From RGDT01 sp964630925 (GTDB taxonomy: Bacteria; Planctomycetota; Planctomycetia; Gemmatales; Gemmataceae), in NCBI GenBank assembly GCA_964630925.1, contig CAZVZK010000052.1:1-63081 (forward strand): a stretch of 63,081 nt of DNA, in the 5' to 3' direction. Under the pieces are notes generated by a model. The model made no database searches, was not told the origin of the DNA, and saw only the letters and a list, made by a program, of their open reading frames with translations. This document shows, one piece after another, positions 34,527 through 43,133 of this stretch; positions within the stretch are counted from its first letter, which is position 1, and every line of letters begins with the position of its first letter. The position numbers and the translations under genes are program-made.

Positions 34527-36698
34527 TCAGTCGCCCTTCTTCTTGCTCGCCTTCTTCGGCTCCTTCTCGGCCGGCTTCTCGTCCGCGGCCTTCTCCTCCA
34601 CGCCCCGGAAGGCCGAGAGGCGCTTGGCGTCGATCACCTTCTCCTTGATCAGCTTATCCCGCAGCGCCTCCACCTCGGCCTTGTGCTCGCGGACGAGCCT
34701 GGCCGCCTCCTCGCGGCACTCGGCCAGGATCTCGTCGATCCGCCGGTCCATCGCCCGCAGCTTCTCCTCGGAGAGGTTCGGGTCGCGCTTCTCGCCGCCC
34801 CCCTCCGTGCGGACGCGGTAGCGGCCGGGGCCGGTGTCGGCGCCGCCCATGCCCATCGACTCCACGATGAGGCGGGCGCAGTGCGTGGCGAAGTCGAGGT
34901 CCGACTCCAGGCCCATCGACGTGTCGCCGAGCAGGAGCTTCTCCGCCTCGGTGCCGCCGAAGCACACGATGATGTCGGCCTTCAGGTGGCTGATGGTGCG
35001 GTAGTACTTGTGCTCGGCCTCCTGGGTGCGGACGTAGCCGAGGGCGCCGACCACGTCGTCGGCGATGGCGATCCGCTTCACCGGGCGGGCGCCGGGGGTG
35101 TAGAAGGTGCAGATGGCGTGCCCGGCCTCGTGCGTCGCGGTGACGCGCTCCTCGAGATCCGTCAGCTTGGTCTTCTCCACCCACTCGGTCAGGGCGCGTT
35201 CGATGTCGGCGGGCGTGGTGGCGTCGGTGCGGCCCTCGCGGAGGCGGAATCGGGCGATGGAGCGGCACAGGGCGTTGAGGTGGTCGCCCGAGAAGTAGGT
35301 GCCGGAGGCGGCGCCGGGGACGAGCCAGTCGGTGCGGTCGACGGCGTGTTCGAGGCACTCCGGCGACATCTTCAGCGCCATCTTGCGATCGTAGATCTTG
35401 ATGATCTCACGCCGCGCCTCGCCGTCGGGGTACGGGATGTGGAGGTGGAACTCGAAGCGGCCCGGACGCAGGAGGGCCTGGTCGAGGCTCTCCACGAAGT
35501 TGGTGGTGCCGACGACGAAGACCATCTCGTCCTTGTGGAAGCCGTCCATCTCCGTGAGGAGCTGGTTGACCATCGAGTGTTCGACGCCGGAGCCCGTGTA
35601 GGTGCCGCGGGCGGTGGCGAACGAGTCCAGCTCGTCGAAGACGATGATCGACGGGGCCGACTGCCGGGCCTTGTGGAAGATCTGGCGGAGCTGCTCCTCC
35701 GACTCGCCGACCCACTTGGACTTCAGCTCGGGGCCGGACACGACGGTGATGGCGGCGCCGATCTCGGAGGCCATGGCCTTGGCGAAGAGGGTCTTACCGG
35801 TGCCGGGGGGGCCCCAGAAGATCATGCCCTTGGGGACCAGCTCCTCGATGCCCTTGATGGCGTCCTCGCTGGTGAGCTGGTCCTTGCGGCCGAGCAGGTC
35901 GAGGATCTCGTTGCGGAGGCGCTGCTTGACCTTGCCGTAGCCGCCGATGTCGCCGTCGAGGCTGATGGTCGGCACCTCCAGGGTGCCGCCGAGGGTCGCC
36001 TGGCGGAGCTGGCGGTAGGCGTTCTGCGGGCTGGCCGGGTAGTCCTCGCCCTCCAGGGTGGAGAGGAGCTTGCGCAGGCGGGCGGCGTTGAGGCCGGAGA
36101 CGTACTTGTACAGGCCCCAGGGGTTGAACTCGCGGCCGAACTTGCGCGAGTCGCGGCGGGTGACGAGGTGGCGCAGCCGTCCGCGGGCGATGCCGAGGAG
36201 GCTGATGCGGTGGGGGAACAGGTTCTCGATGACCTTGGGCAGGCCGAACGAGGGGTCCTTGAAGCCGAGCCAGACCAGCTCGGGGTTCTCGTACAGCAGC
36301 GGGATGACCTCGCGGGCCTCCGCGGTCAGGCCGCCCTGGCTCGTGGTGAGGAGGTCGAGGTGCGGCAGCACCACGACGCGGCGTTCGACGGCGCCGCGGA
36401 CGGCCTCGCGGAGCTGCGAGATCATGGTGCCGATCATGCCCATCGGCATGGCGCCCTGCTGCTCCTCCTGGCGGGGGCGTCCGTCGAGGTACAGGCAGCG
36501 CAGGTTGGCGGCGCGCAGGCGGTTGCGGATGTTGACGTACAGGTACGGCCCGAGGTCCTTGTCGCACTCGATCAAGGTGGGCAGGCCTCGCGTGAGCTTG
36601 GACGCGACCTCGGCCATCTCGGCGGAGTAGGCGGCCTCGACGGCCTCCTCGACGGTGAGGTCCTGGGGCAGGTCGGCTTCCTTGATGAGGACGGACAT
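34527..36698 (-). CDS. Soluble FtsH-like AAA+ zinc metalloprotease
   Basis: 723 aa from ATG 36698. Residues about 1-200 look like a degenerate AAA+ domain (RRVVVLPHLDLLTT, then ELVWLGFKDPSFGLP) without a Walker A. The active AAA+ module follows: GPPGTGKT (296-303), FDELDSF (354-360), second region RPGRFEFHLHIPYPDG. The M41 protease carries HEAGH (523-527) and an acidic ligand in ESDLDFATHCA. Unlike housekeeping FtsH there is no membrane helix, so the enzyme is cytosolic. The C-terminus is a Lys/Glu coiled coil. It is the central protease of the operon. Confidence 0.9.
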   Translation of the reverse strand: MSVLIKEADLPQDLTVEEAVEAAYSAEMAEVASKLTRGLPTLIECDKDLGPYLYVNIRNRLRAANLRCLYLDGRPRQEEQQGAMPMGMIGTMISQLREAVRGAVERRVVVLPHLDLLTTSQGGLTAEAREVIPLLYENPELVWLGFKDPSFGLPKVIENLFPHRISLLGIARGRLRHLVTRRDSRKFGREFNPWGLYKYVSGLNAARLRKLLSTLEGEDYPASPQNAYRQLRQATLGGTLEVPTISLDGDIGGYGKVKQRLRNEILDLLGRKDQLTSEDAIKGIEELVPKGMIFWGPPGTGKTLFAKAMASEIGAAITVVSGPELKSKWVGESEEQLRQIFHKARQSAPSIIVFDELDSFATARGTYTGSGVEHSMVNQLLTEMDGFHKDEMVFVVGTTNFVESLDQALLRPGRFEFHLHIPYPDGEARREIIKIYDRKMALKMSPECLEHAVDRTDWLVPGAASGTYFSGDHLNALCRSIARFRLREGRTDATTPADIERALTEWVEKTKLTDLEERVTATHEAGHAICTFYTPGARPVKRIAIADDVVGALGYVRTQEAEHKYYRTISHLKADIIVCFGGTEAEKLLLGDTSMGLESDLDFATHCARLIVESMGMGGADTGPGRYRVRTEGGGEKRDPNLSEEKLRAMDRRIDEILAECREEAARLVREHKAEVEALRDKLIKEKVIDAKRLSAFRGVEEKAADEKPAEKEPKKASKKKGD

Positions 36699-36708
36699 GG
36701 GGTACTCG

Positions 36709-36818
36709 TAGTTGGTAGTTGGCAGTTGGTAGTTGGTAGTGAACAGCCGGGGTACGGTGGTGTCGGCGGCCGGCGGCCGGTCTTGACGACCAACTACCAA
36801 CTACCAACTACCAACTAC
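36709..36818. repeat. Inverted pair of heptanucleotide arrays (AGTTGGT / ACCAACT)
   Basis: Left array 36709-36740 has four copies of AGTTGGT (one with C for T); right array 36788-36818 has four copies of the complement. The arms can pair over about 30 nt with a loop of 47 nt. The element fills the gap between the FtsH gene and the 189-aa gene and touches the stop codon of the latter. Confidence 0.85.
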
Positions 36819-37388
36819 TTAGACCTCGACGACGATGGTCATGGAGCCGGACTCGGCGTCCTCGGTGATCTGCTTGATCTGGCCCATCTGGGCGGCCTTG
36901 ATCTTGAGGGCGTCGGCGGTCACCTTGTTGACGACCTCGTCCAGCTCGCACTGCAGGTCGCCGAGCTTGCCCTCGAGGCGGTCGGTCACCTTGCCCTGCA
37001 AGGCGGAGGTCTTGTCCTCGACCTTCTTGTCCAGGTCCTTCTGCAGCTCGGAGCGGAGGCCCTCGCGGACCTGGCCGGCGTGCGGGCCCACGTCGTCGTA
37101 GGCGCGGCCCACGCGCTCGCCCTCGACCTTCGTGGTCTCCGACGCCTGGGCGGAGACGGTCACGGTGGCGGACTTGGTGTCGATGGCGATCTTCACGCCG
37201 TCCTCCTCCTTGACCATCTGCCCGTCCTGCTCCTTGAAGCCGTGCTGGGCCAGCTCGGCGGCCAGCAGGCCGGCCATCTGCTCGGGCGACAGCACCTCCA
37301 GCATCTCGAGCTGGGTGCTGACCTTGTCCTCGGCCTTGATGACCTTCGTCACCGACTCGCGGACGCTGACGCGGTAAGAACGGCTCAT
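36819..37388 (-). CDS. FtsH-ternary-system accessory protein
   Basis: 189 aa; GAGG before ATG 37388. Begins MSRSYRVSVRESVTKVIKAED, then a helical region (SPEQMAGLLAAELAQHGF) and two strands (GVKIAIDTKSATVTVSAQAS). The second half is a long charged helix, probably a coiled coil (LRSELQKDLDKKVEDKTSAL), ending in MTIVVEV. This resembles a beta-grasp-like head with a coiled-coil stalk. No enzyme motif. It lies between the first operon gene and FtsH and was probably described as one of the small ternary-system families. Confidence 0.65.
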   Translation of the reverse strand: MSRSYRVSVRESVTKVIKAEDKVSTQLEMLEVLSPEQMAGLLAAELAQHGFKEQDGQMVKEEDGVKIAIDTKSATVTVSAQASETTKVEGERVGRAYDDVGPHAGQVREGLRSELQKDLDKKVEDKTSALQGKVTDRLEGKLGDLQCELDEVVNKVTADALKIKAAQMGQIKQITEDAESGSMTIVVEV

Positions 37389-37427
37389 GGGTAACCTCGC
37401 GGGTTGGGTCTCGTTTCGAATCGGGTC

Positions 37428-38495
37428 TCAGGTCTTCGCCTGACGCATCGGGTCCAGGCTGCGGGCGATGGCGTGGGCGCGGGCGTTCAGCTCGTCCCCC
37501 TCGTACTGCTCCCAGTCGGCCAGGTAGAGCTGGGCGGGGACGTACTCGTCATCGAAGCGGCCCTGGGTGCGGGCCCAGCGTGCCCACCCCTCCATGCGCG
37601 TGAGGGAGCGGAGGAGGGATGTCGCGGCATTATACGTCGCGGCGCGGTCGGCGAGGCGCTGGCCGGACATCTGCAACGCCCCCGTCCACATGCCGGCGTG
37701 GGCGTGCGCGGTGAGGAGCTGGTGGGCGGCCCGCAGCAGGAAGCGGGTGAGGTCGCGGCGGCCGGCGGCCTCGGCGGCGGACAGGAAGGCGTCGAGGACG
37801 CGGTCCTGCGCGGTGCCGAGGGCGCGCATCTGCTCGGGCTTCTCGATGCGCTCCTTGTTGGACTCGACGTGCATCCACCGGGCCGCCAGCTCGGGCTGGA
37901 GGGCCTCGACGATGCAGGCGCCCACGCCGGACATCCACGGCTCGAAGCACGGGGCGGCGTCGGCGGGCGTCTGCGTGAAGTCCTCCGGGTAGGCGAGCCA
38001 GGCGAGGCCGTGGCTGGCGTACGGCTCCTTCTTGCGGAGGGCGGGTGCGCCGAGGCTGTCGGCGGTGTCGCGGAGGCCCTCGTGGGCGAAGTAGAGCAGC
38101 AGCAGGTCGCCGTGGGTGAGGGTGTCGTGGTCGGGTGCCCAGGCGGGGGACTTGTCGCCGGGCCGGGCCGACGTGATCCAGATGAGGAACTCCATCGAGC
38201 GGCGTGAGAAGGTCAGGCCGAGGTCCTTCGGCTCGGTGCGCTCCCAGAGCCGTCCGGAGACGGGCTTGCCCTTGCGGAGGTGGCGCTCGTCGCGCCAGCC
38301 GCCCCGCGAGGCGAGGAGGTGGGTGCAGCCCTTGGCAAGGGCCTCCTTGACGAGGCGGACGCAGCCGGGGGCGAGGCAGGGAGGCGGCTCGAGGCGCTGC
38401 TCGACGAGGGGGAGGGCGCGCTCGACCGGCTCCCGGCGGAGGAAGTAGTAGAGGAGTCGCAGGAGGCTGGCCTCGAACCGGGAGACGTTCTGCAT
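37428..38495 (-). CDS. First gene of the FtsH-ternary operon, helical protein
   Basis: 355 aa from ATG 38495 (MQNVSRFEASLLRLLYYF); a TTG start 11 codons upstream is possible but has no ribosome-binding site. Mostly helical; conserved-looking segments: CVRLVKEALAKGCTHLLAS, RSMEFLIWITSARPGD, FEPWMSGVGACIVEAL, RFLLRAAHQLLTAHAHAGMW. No enzymatic or membrane motif. Ends 40 bp before the 189-aa gene, and a TATAAT box lies 129 bp upstream of the start, so it appears to head the transcript. It is likely an adaptor or target-recognition protein (inference). Confidence 0.65.
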   Translation of the reverse strand: MQNVSRFEASLLRLLYYFLRREPVERALPLVEQRLEPPPCLAPGCVRLVKEALAKGCTHLLASRGGWRDERHLRKGKPVSGRLWERTEPKDLGLTFSRRSMEFLIWITSARPGDKSPAWAPDHDTLTHGDLLLLYFAHEGLRDTADSLGAPALRKKEPYASHGLAWLAYPEDFTQTPADAAPCFEPWMSGVGACIVEALQPELAARWMHVESNKERIEKPEQMRALGTAQDRVLDAFLSAAEAAGRRDLTRFLLRAAHQLLTAHAHAGMWTGALQMSGQRLADRAATYNAATSLLRSLTRMEGWARWARTQGRFDDEYVPAQLYLADWEQYEGDELNARAHAIARSLDPMRQAKT

Positions 38496-38623
38496 CACGC
38501 ACACCTGGGCGGAAGAGGGTTCAGCCAAGAGATACGGGGCGGAGCATGCCAGATTTCACGTCGGGGAACCAGCACGGTAGGGGACACGCGGGCCGGACGA
38601 CAGGTTCTGATTGGCACGGGGTC

Positions 38624-38629
38624 ATTATA
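38624..38629 (-). promoter_or_regulatory. Candidate -10 box of the FtsH-ternary operon
   Basis: A perfect TATAAT on the minus strand, about 129 bp before the first operon gene and 103 bp before the ClpP-like gene on the other strand. I see no good -35 at 16-18 bp, so regulation by an activator is conceivable. Confidence 0.4.
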
Positions 38630-38731
38630 GCAACCGGAGGGGGCGACGCGAGGAGGCGGCGTCAAGGTTTCGCCGCCCCCCGAGAGAGGAGACGGGGGGA
38701 CACGGGCCGGCGGGCCGCTATGATGGGTGTC

Positions 38732-39250
38732 ATGGCACGCAAGAAGAGCAGCAAGCCCGCCGAGATCCCCGTCGTCGGCGAGGTGGACTCCTGGGAGCGC
38801 GACGTGGTGCGCGAACTGCTGGAGCTGCCCGTCGGCGGCGAGGCGGAGTTCCTCATCGACTCGTCCGGCGGCAGCGTGTACGGGTCGCTGGCGGTCATCA
38901 CGCTGATGGGGCTGAGGCGGATCGCCGGCAGCGCGGTGGTGCTGGGCGAGTGCTCGTCGGCGGCGCTCTTGCTGTTCGCCGCGTGCAAGCGGCGGCGGGT
39001 GACGAAGTACGGCTCGTTCCTGTTCCACCACATGCACTGGGAGAGTGAGAAGAAGGTGCGCACCACCGAGGCGGTGAGCTGGGCGACGCACTTCCGGCGT
39101 CTGGAGCAGGACACGGACGAGCTGCTGCTGCGGCTGTTCGGGCGGGCGGAGGACAGGGTGCGGCGGTGGATCGAGGAGGACCGCTACGTGTGGGGCGAGG
39201 AGATGGCCGAGGCCGGCCTGGCGGAGCTGTTCGAGATCGGCGGGGGGTGA
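38732..39250 (+). CDS. ClpP/SppA-like serine protease
   Basis: 172 aa from ATG 38732 (MARKKSSKPAEIP); in-frame ATGs lie 9 and 12 nt further upstream. ClpP fold signature: EFLIDSSGGSVYGSLAVITL, nucleophile region VLGECSSAALLLFAAC and catalytic His in GSFLFHHMHW. The third residue of the triad is not obvious. This is the divergent TepA/ClpP-like group, not the housekeeping ClpP. It lies head-to-head with the FtsH-ternary operon across a 236-bp gap, so joint regulation is possible. A gene three bases downstream follows in the same direction. Confidence 0.75.
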   Translation: MARKKSSKPAEIPVVGEVDSWERDVVRELLELPVGGEAEFLIDSSGGSVYGSLAVITLMGLRRIAGSAVVLGECSSAALLLFAACKRRRVTKYGSFLFHHMHWESEKKVRTTEAVSWATHFRRLEQDTDELLLRLFGRAEDRVRRWIEEDRYVWGEEMAEAGLAELFEIGGG

Positions 39251-39253
39251 GCC

Positions 39254-39949
39254 ATGCGGGCCGGCGAGAGGCGATTGGTGCCCTGGTGGTGCCTGACGGG
39301 CGCCGTGGTGTGCGCCGTCGCCTTCTGGCTCCTGGCGTGGTGGCTGGGGCACGTGCCGACGGATGCGTTCGAGCGGCGGAAGCCGTTCGGCGCGGCAGTG
39401 GCGGCAGTGGGCGAGCCGGAGGCTGAGCAGCCGGAGTTGGAAGAGCGGGTTTGGGTGGCGCGGGCCCTGTGGGCCGGATACCGGCCGGGTGAGGATCGGG
39501 GGCAGATCCGCTGCCGGGTCTGGAAGCCGTTCCGACCCTTCAGACGCTCGGACGCGGTGATACTCGCGCTGGTGAACGACGGGGAGACCGAGGCACGATT
39601 TCGACACCTGGGGGACGGGATGCTGGAACACGTCGCCCTGTTCCTCCTCGATCAAGGTGGGCGAGTGGCGGCGGCCCACCGGTGGCCGTCGCCACTTTTC
39701 CTGGGGCCAGGGCCGGCTGCCCCGGCGGTCACTCTCAAGGCGGGTGAGGAGGATCGCCACCTGATTCACCCTCGTGTGATTGTCGAGAACCATGCCGGGC
39801 CGCCGCTGAAGCCGGGGAGTTACGACTTCGTCGTGGCTTTCATGTACCACGGGGAGGGGCGGCTCGTCTCGAAATACAGCCACTACGCGACCTCGAATCC
39901 GATCCCCGTCGAAGTCACCGCCAAAGACGTGTTCGTCCTCGACCCATGA
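39254..39949 (+). CDS. Hypothetical membrane-anchored protein
   Basis: 231 aa; a GGGGGGTGAG run precedes ATG 39254. One N-terminal helix (LTGAVVCAVAFWLLAWWLG) anchors a mostly beta domain (AVILALVNDGETEARFRHLG, YDFVVAFMYHGEGRLVSKYS) that resembles an immunoglobulin-like or CARDB-type beta-sandwich. No catalytic motif. It starts 3 bp after the stop of the ClpP-like gene, so the two are probably one transcript. Function is unknown. Confidence 0.65.
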   Translation: MRAGERRLVPWWCLTGAVVCAVAFWLLAWWLGHVPTDAFERRKPFGAAVAAVGEPEAEQPELEERVWVARALWAGYRPGEDRGQIRCRVWKPFRPFRRSDAVILALVNDGETEARFRHLGDGMLEHVALFLLDQGGRVAAAHRWPSPLFLGPGPAAPAVTLKAGEEDRHLIHPRVIVENHAGPPLKPGSYDFVVAFMYHGEGRLVSKYSHYATSNPIPVEVTAKDVFVLDP

Positions 39950-40133
39950 ACCAGTCACGCGGCGTGTGTGTCTGAGTTACACCCGTGGCAGGGACCAGGC
40001 TCTGGCGACCCCGGATTCAGCCCCCAGCAGAGCGTGGCGTTCAACGATGTGCCCTGCGCCGGGGTCGCCGGAGCCCGACCCCGGCCACCCGAAACCCGCC
40101 CCCCTCCGGGGCTGTGTATCAGAGGAACCGGTC

Positions 40134-40895
40134 TTGAGCGAAGCATCACCATTCGATGACGGCGAGATGTACGACATCCTCTGCACGGGGCTCGACTACG
40201 GCATCGACTTCTATGTGGGGCTGGCGAAGGACGCCAAGGGGCCGATCATCGACATCACGTGCGGCACGGGGCGGGTGCTGCTGCCGTGCATCCAGGCCGG
40301 GGCGGAGGGCGACGGCCTCGACCTGTCCGCGCCGATGTTGGCGACGTGCCGCAAGAAGGCCGACGCGCTGGGGCTGAAGGTCGGCCTGCATCAGGGGGAC
40401 ATGAGCGATTTCCGCCTGCCACGCAAGTACGCCCTGGTGATGGCCACGTTCAACGCATTCATCCACAACATGACGCAGGCGGATCAGATCCGGTGTCTGG
40501 AGCGCTGTCGGGAGCATCTGCTGCCGGGCGGGCTGGTGGCGTTCGACACGTTCTTCCCCGGCATGCCGTACATCGCGACGGCGGGGGGCACGCGGGTGCT
40601 GGAGGGGGAGATCAAGGACCCGCGGACGGGGAACACGCTGCGGATGTACGACACGCGGACATTGGACCGGGTGGCACAGACGCAGCACTCGATCAACGAG
40701 CTGGAGGAGGTGGACGCCTCGGGGGGCACCCGGATCATCCACCGCTCGGAGCACACGACGCGGTACATCTACCGCGAGGAGATGGCGCTCCTCCTGCGCG
40801 TCGCGGGCTTCGGCTCCTGGGAGATCCTGGGTGGGTTCGACCGTCGGCCCCTGACGCAGGAGACGGACTCGATGATCGTGCTGGCGCGGGCGTGA
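40134..40895 (+). CDS. SAM-dependent class I methyltransferase
   Basis: 253 aa with TTG start at 40134 (AGAGGA 7 nt upstream; no ATG in range). Motif I is DITCGTGRVLLP, with acidic residue D in GDGLDLSAPML, motif GDMSDF, and NAFIHNMTQADQIRCLERC followed by LLPGGLVAFDTFFPG. This is the methyltransf_25/11 layout. The C-terminal part (RYIYREEMALLLRVAGFGSW) is typical of small-molecule methyltransferases. The substrate is unknown. It has 184 bp of upstream sequence with an imperfect inverted GGCGACCCCGG / CCGGGGTCGCC pair. Confidence 0.8.
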   Translation: MSEASPFDDGEMYDILCTGLDYGIDFYVGLAKDAKGPIIDITCGTGRVLLPCIQAGAEGDGLDLSAPMLATCRKKADALGLKVGLHQGDMSDFRLPRKYALVMATFNAFIHNMTQADQIRCLERCREHLLPGGLVAFDTFFPGMPYIATAGGTRVLEGEIKDPRTGNTLRMYDTRTLDRVAQTQHSINELEEVDASGGTRIIHRSEHTTRYIYREEMALLLRVAGFGSWEILGGFDRRPLTQETDSMIVLARA

Positions 40896-41166
40896 GGGGA
40901 CCGTCCACGGTGGGAAGATGTCCGGCGGCTCTCGCGGCGGATGTTGCCGTCTTTGCAGATGTTGCACTTCCCGCGCGAGGCGCGTGCTCTTTCGCGCGTT
41001 GAGCAAGGCATGTCCCTTCTTCCGCGGCAGCTCGCGGTCGTTGTCGCCCGTCGGCACACACCCACATGAGCACATCGGGAGAACTGGCCATGTGACTCGG
41101 CGCCCGACGGGGCCTCGCGTCCGCCGCTGGCAGCCAACGGCAGCCGGCCCTGTCTCCCTCTCCGTC

Positions 41167-43125
41167 TCAATCCGGGTACACGAATTCATTCAGATTGAAC
41201 AGCACGCGGCACGCCTGCGCCAGGCCGTGCTTGCCGATGTACTCCTTCACCGCCGCCCTCTCGTCCGCCGTCGCCCCACGCGCCAGCAGGAGACGGTACG
41301 CCAGCTCGACCTGCGCGTCGGCGGAAGCCCCCGCCTCGCGCTCCAGCCGCTCCGCCAGCGCCTTGGCCTGCGTGTTCACCAGCGAGCCGTTGTAGAGCAT
41401 CAACGCCTGCGGCGCCACCGTCGTGACCGCCCGCCGCGGCGCGCTCCGCGCCGTGTCGCAGAGGTCGAGTGACTCGAGCAGCGGCAGCATGATCGAGCGC
41501 TTGACGTGGACGTACACCGTCCGCCGCGCCGCCTCGTCCTCGCTCACGCCCTTCCACACCGTGTTCGCGTCCGGGTGCCCCTCCAGCGCCGCACGCGGGA
41601 TGGGCGGCCTCACCCCCGGCCCGTACATCCGTGAATCCAGCCGCCCCGACGCCGCCAGGATGCCGTCGCGGATGGCCTCCGCCTCCAACCGCCGGTACGG
41701 GAACCGCCCCAGGAGCCGGCACTCCGGGTCCTGCTTGTGCTGCGCCGCGTCGCCCCGGCTCGACATGCGGTAGGCGTTGCTCGTCACGATCAGCCGATGG
41801 ATGTGCTTGAGCGACCACCCGCTCGACACCAGCTCGGAGGCCAGCCAGTCGAGCAGCTCGGGGTGGGTGGGCCGCTCGCCGCGCGTCCCGAGGTCGCCGG
41901 GCGTGCCGACGATGCCGCGCCCGAAGTGGTAGTGCCACAGGCGGTTGACGACGGCCCGCGCCGTCAGCGGGTTGTCCGCCGACGCCACCCATTTCGCGAA
42001 CGTCAGACGGCGAAGGGTCGAGGACGCCGACGCGGCCGGGAACTCCGGCTGATTGGCCACCAGCACCGCCGGGACGCCGGGCTTCACCTCCGGCCCCTTG
42101 AGGGACGCCCGCCCGCGCCGCAGCAGGTGCGTAGGCGGCGCCGGCACCATCTCGTCCATGACGTAGGCCCGCGGGTAGGCCGCCAGCTTCTTCTGGATCT
42201 CGTCGGCCTCCTTCTTGTAAGTCCGCGCCGACACCGGGTCCGCCAGCTTGGCCGAGCGGCGCAGCCCGGCCATCTTCTCCTCCAGCTTCTTCACCTCGAC
42301 GCGCCGCGCCAGCGGGACCGCCGGGCGGTCCAGCTCCGTCCTGCCGTTCTGGGGCCGGGCCAGCGGCGCGAAGACGGCGGCGACACGGTAGTAATCGTGC
42401 TGCGTCAGCGGCTCGAACTTGTGATCGTGACACCGCGCACAGGCCAGCGTCAGGCCCAGGAACGCCTCAGCAGACGTTGACAGCACATCATCGAGCTGGT
42501 CGAAGCGGTCGTTGGCCGGGTCCGCCGGCTCGTCGTCCCACGGCCCCAGGCGCAGGAAGCCCGTGGCCACCACCGACGAGCGGTCCGCGTCTTCCAGCTC
42601 GTCCCCGGCGATCTGTTCGAGGATGAACCGCTGATACGGCATGTCGTCGTTGACGGCGCGGATGACCCAGTCGCGGTAGCGCCACGCCCCCGGCTTGTCG
42701 CCGTCGCGCTCGTAGCCGTTGCTGTCGGCGTACCGCGCCACGTCGAGCCAGTGCCGCCCCCACCGCTCGCCGAAGCGTGGCGACGCCAGCAGGCGCTCCA
42801 CCAGCCGCTCATACGCGCCGGGCCCCGTGTCGGCGGCGAACGCCTTCTGCTCATCGGGCGTGGGCGGCAGCCCGGTCAGCGCCAGCGTGAGGCGGCGCAG
42901 CAGGACGCCGGGCGCCGCCGGCGGGGCGGCCTTCCACCCGCGCGCCTGCAACTTCGCGAGAAGGAACCTGTCGATCGGATTGCCGGCGTCGCATACCACG
43001 TCCGGCACCGTCACCGGCTTCACCGGCCGGAACGCCCAGTGCTCGCGTGCCTTGGCGGGGATGGACGCATCATACCTGGCGAGCGTGTCGCCCTGCCCGA
43101 GCGTGAGGAGGAGCAGCGGCAGCAT
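41167..43125 (-). CDS. DUF1549/DUF1553 planctomycete cytochrome-type protein
   Basis: 652 aa from ATG 43125 with a short signal (LPLLLLTLGQGDTLA). The N-terminal half is DUF1549 (GNPIDRFLLAKLQARGW, LTGLPPTPDE, RFGERWGRHWLDVARYADSN) including a heme-type CxxCH (CARCHDHKFEPLTQ); the C-terminal half is DUF1553 (VNRLWHYHFGRGIVGTPGDL, NAYRMSSRGD, APQALMLYNG). These proteins are extracytoplasmic and usually pair with a DUF1501 gene, absent here. No function has been demonstrated; redox or surface roles have been suggested. The next gene, 8 bp upstream, is an anchored zinc ribbon. Confidence 0.9.
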   Translation of the reverse strand: MLPLLLLTLGQGDTLARYDASIPAKAREHWAFRPVKPVTVPDVVCDAGNPIDRFLLAKLQARGWKAAPPAAPGVLLRRLTLALTGLPPTPDEQKAFAADTGPGAYERLVERLLASPRFGERWGRHWLDVARYADSNGYERDGDKPGAWRYRDWVIRAVNDDMPYQRFILEQIAGDELEDADRSSVVATGFLRLGPWDDEPADPANDRFDQLDDVLSTSAEAFLGLTLACARCHDHKFEPLTQHDYYRVAAVFAPLARPQNGRTELDRPAVPLARRVEVKKLEEKMAGLRRSAKLADPVSARTYKKEADEIQKKLAAYPRAYVMDEMVPAPPTHLLRRGRASLKGPEVKPGVPAVLVANQPEFPAASASSTLRRLTFAKWVASADNPLTARAVVNRLWHYHFGRGIVGTPGDLGTRGERPTHPELLDWLASELVSSGWSLKHIHRLIVTSNAYRMSSRGDAAQHKQDPECRLLGRFPYRRLEAEAIRDGILAASGRLDSRMYGPGVRPPIPRAALEGHPDANTVWKGVSEDEAARRTVYVHVKRSIMLPLLESLDLCDTARSAPRRAVTTVAPQALMLYNGSLVNTQAKALAERLEREAGASADAQVELAYRLLLARGATADERAAVKEYIGKHGLAQACRVLFNLNEFVYPD

Positions 43126-43133
43126 GGCGGCAC

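Noticed and set aside
39950..40133. Inverted GGCGACCCCGG pair as terminator
   Set aside because: Loop of about 60 nt and imperfect pairing; too weak to call.
40896..41166. Arg/Ser-rich minus-strand frames with CNIC/CRRC motifs
   Set aside because: No ribosome-binding site, codon bias reversed, and the frames shadow neighbouring genes; treated as non-coding.
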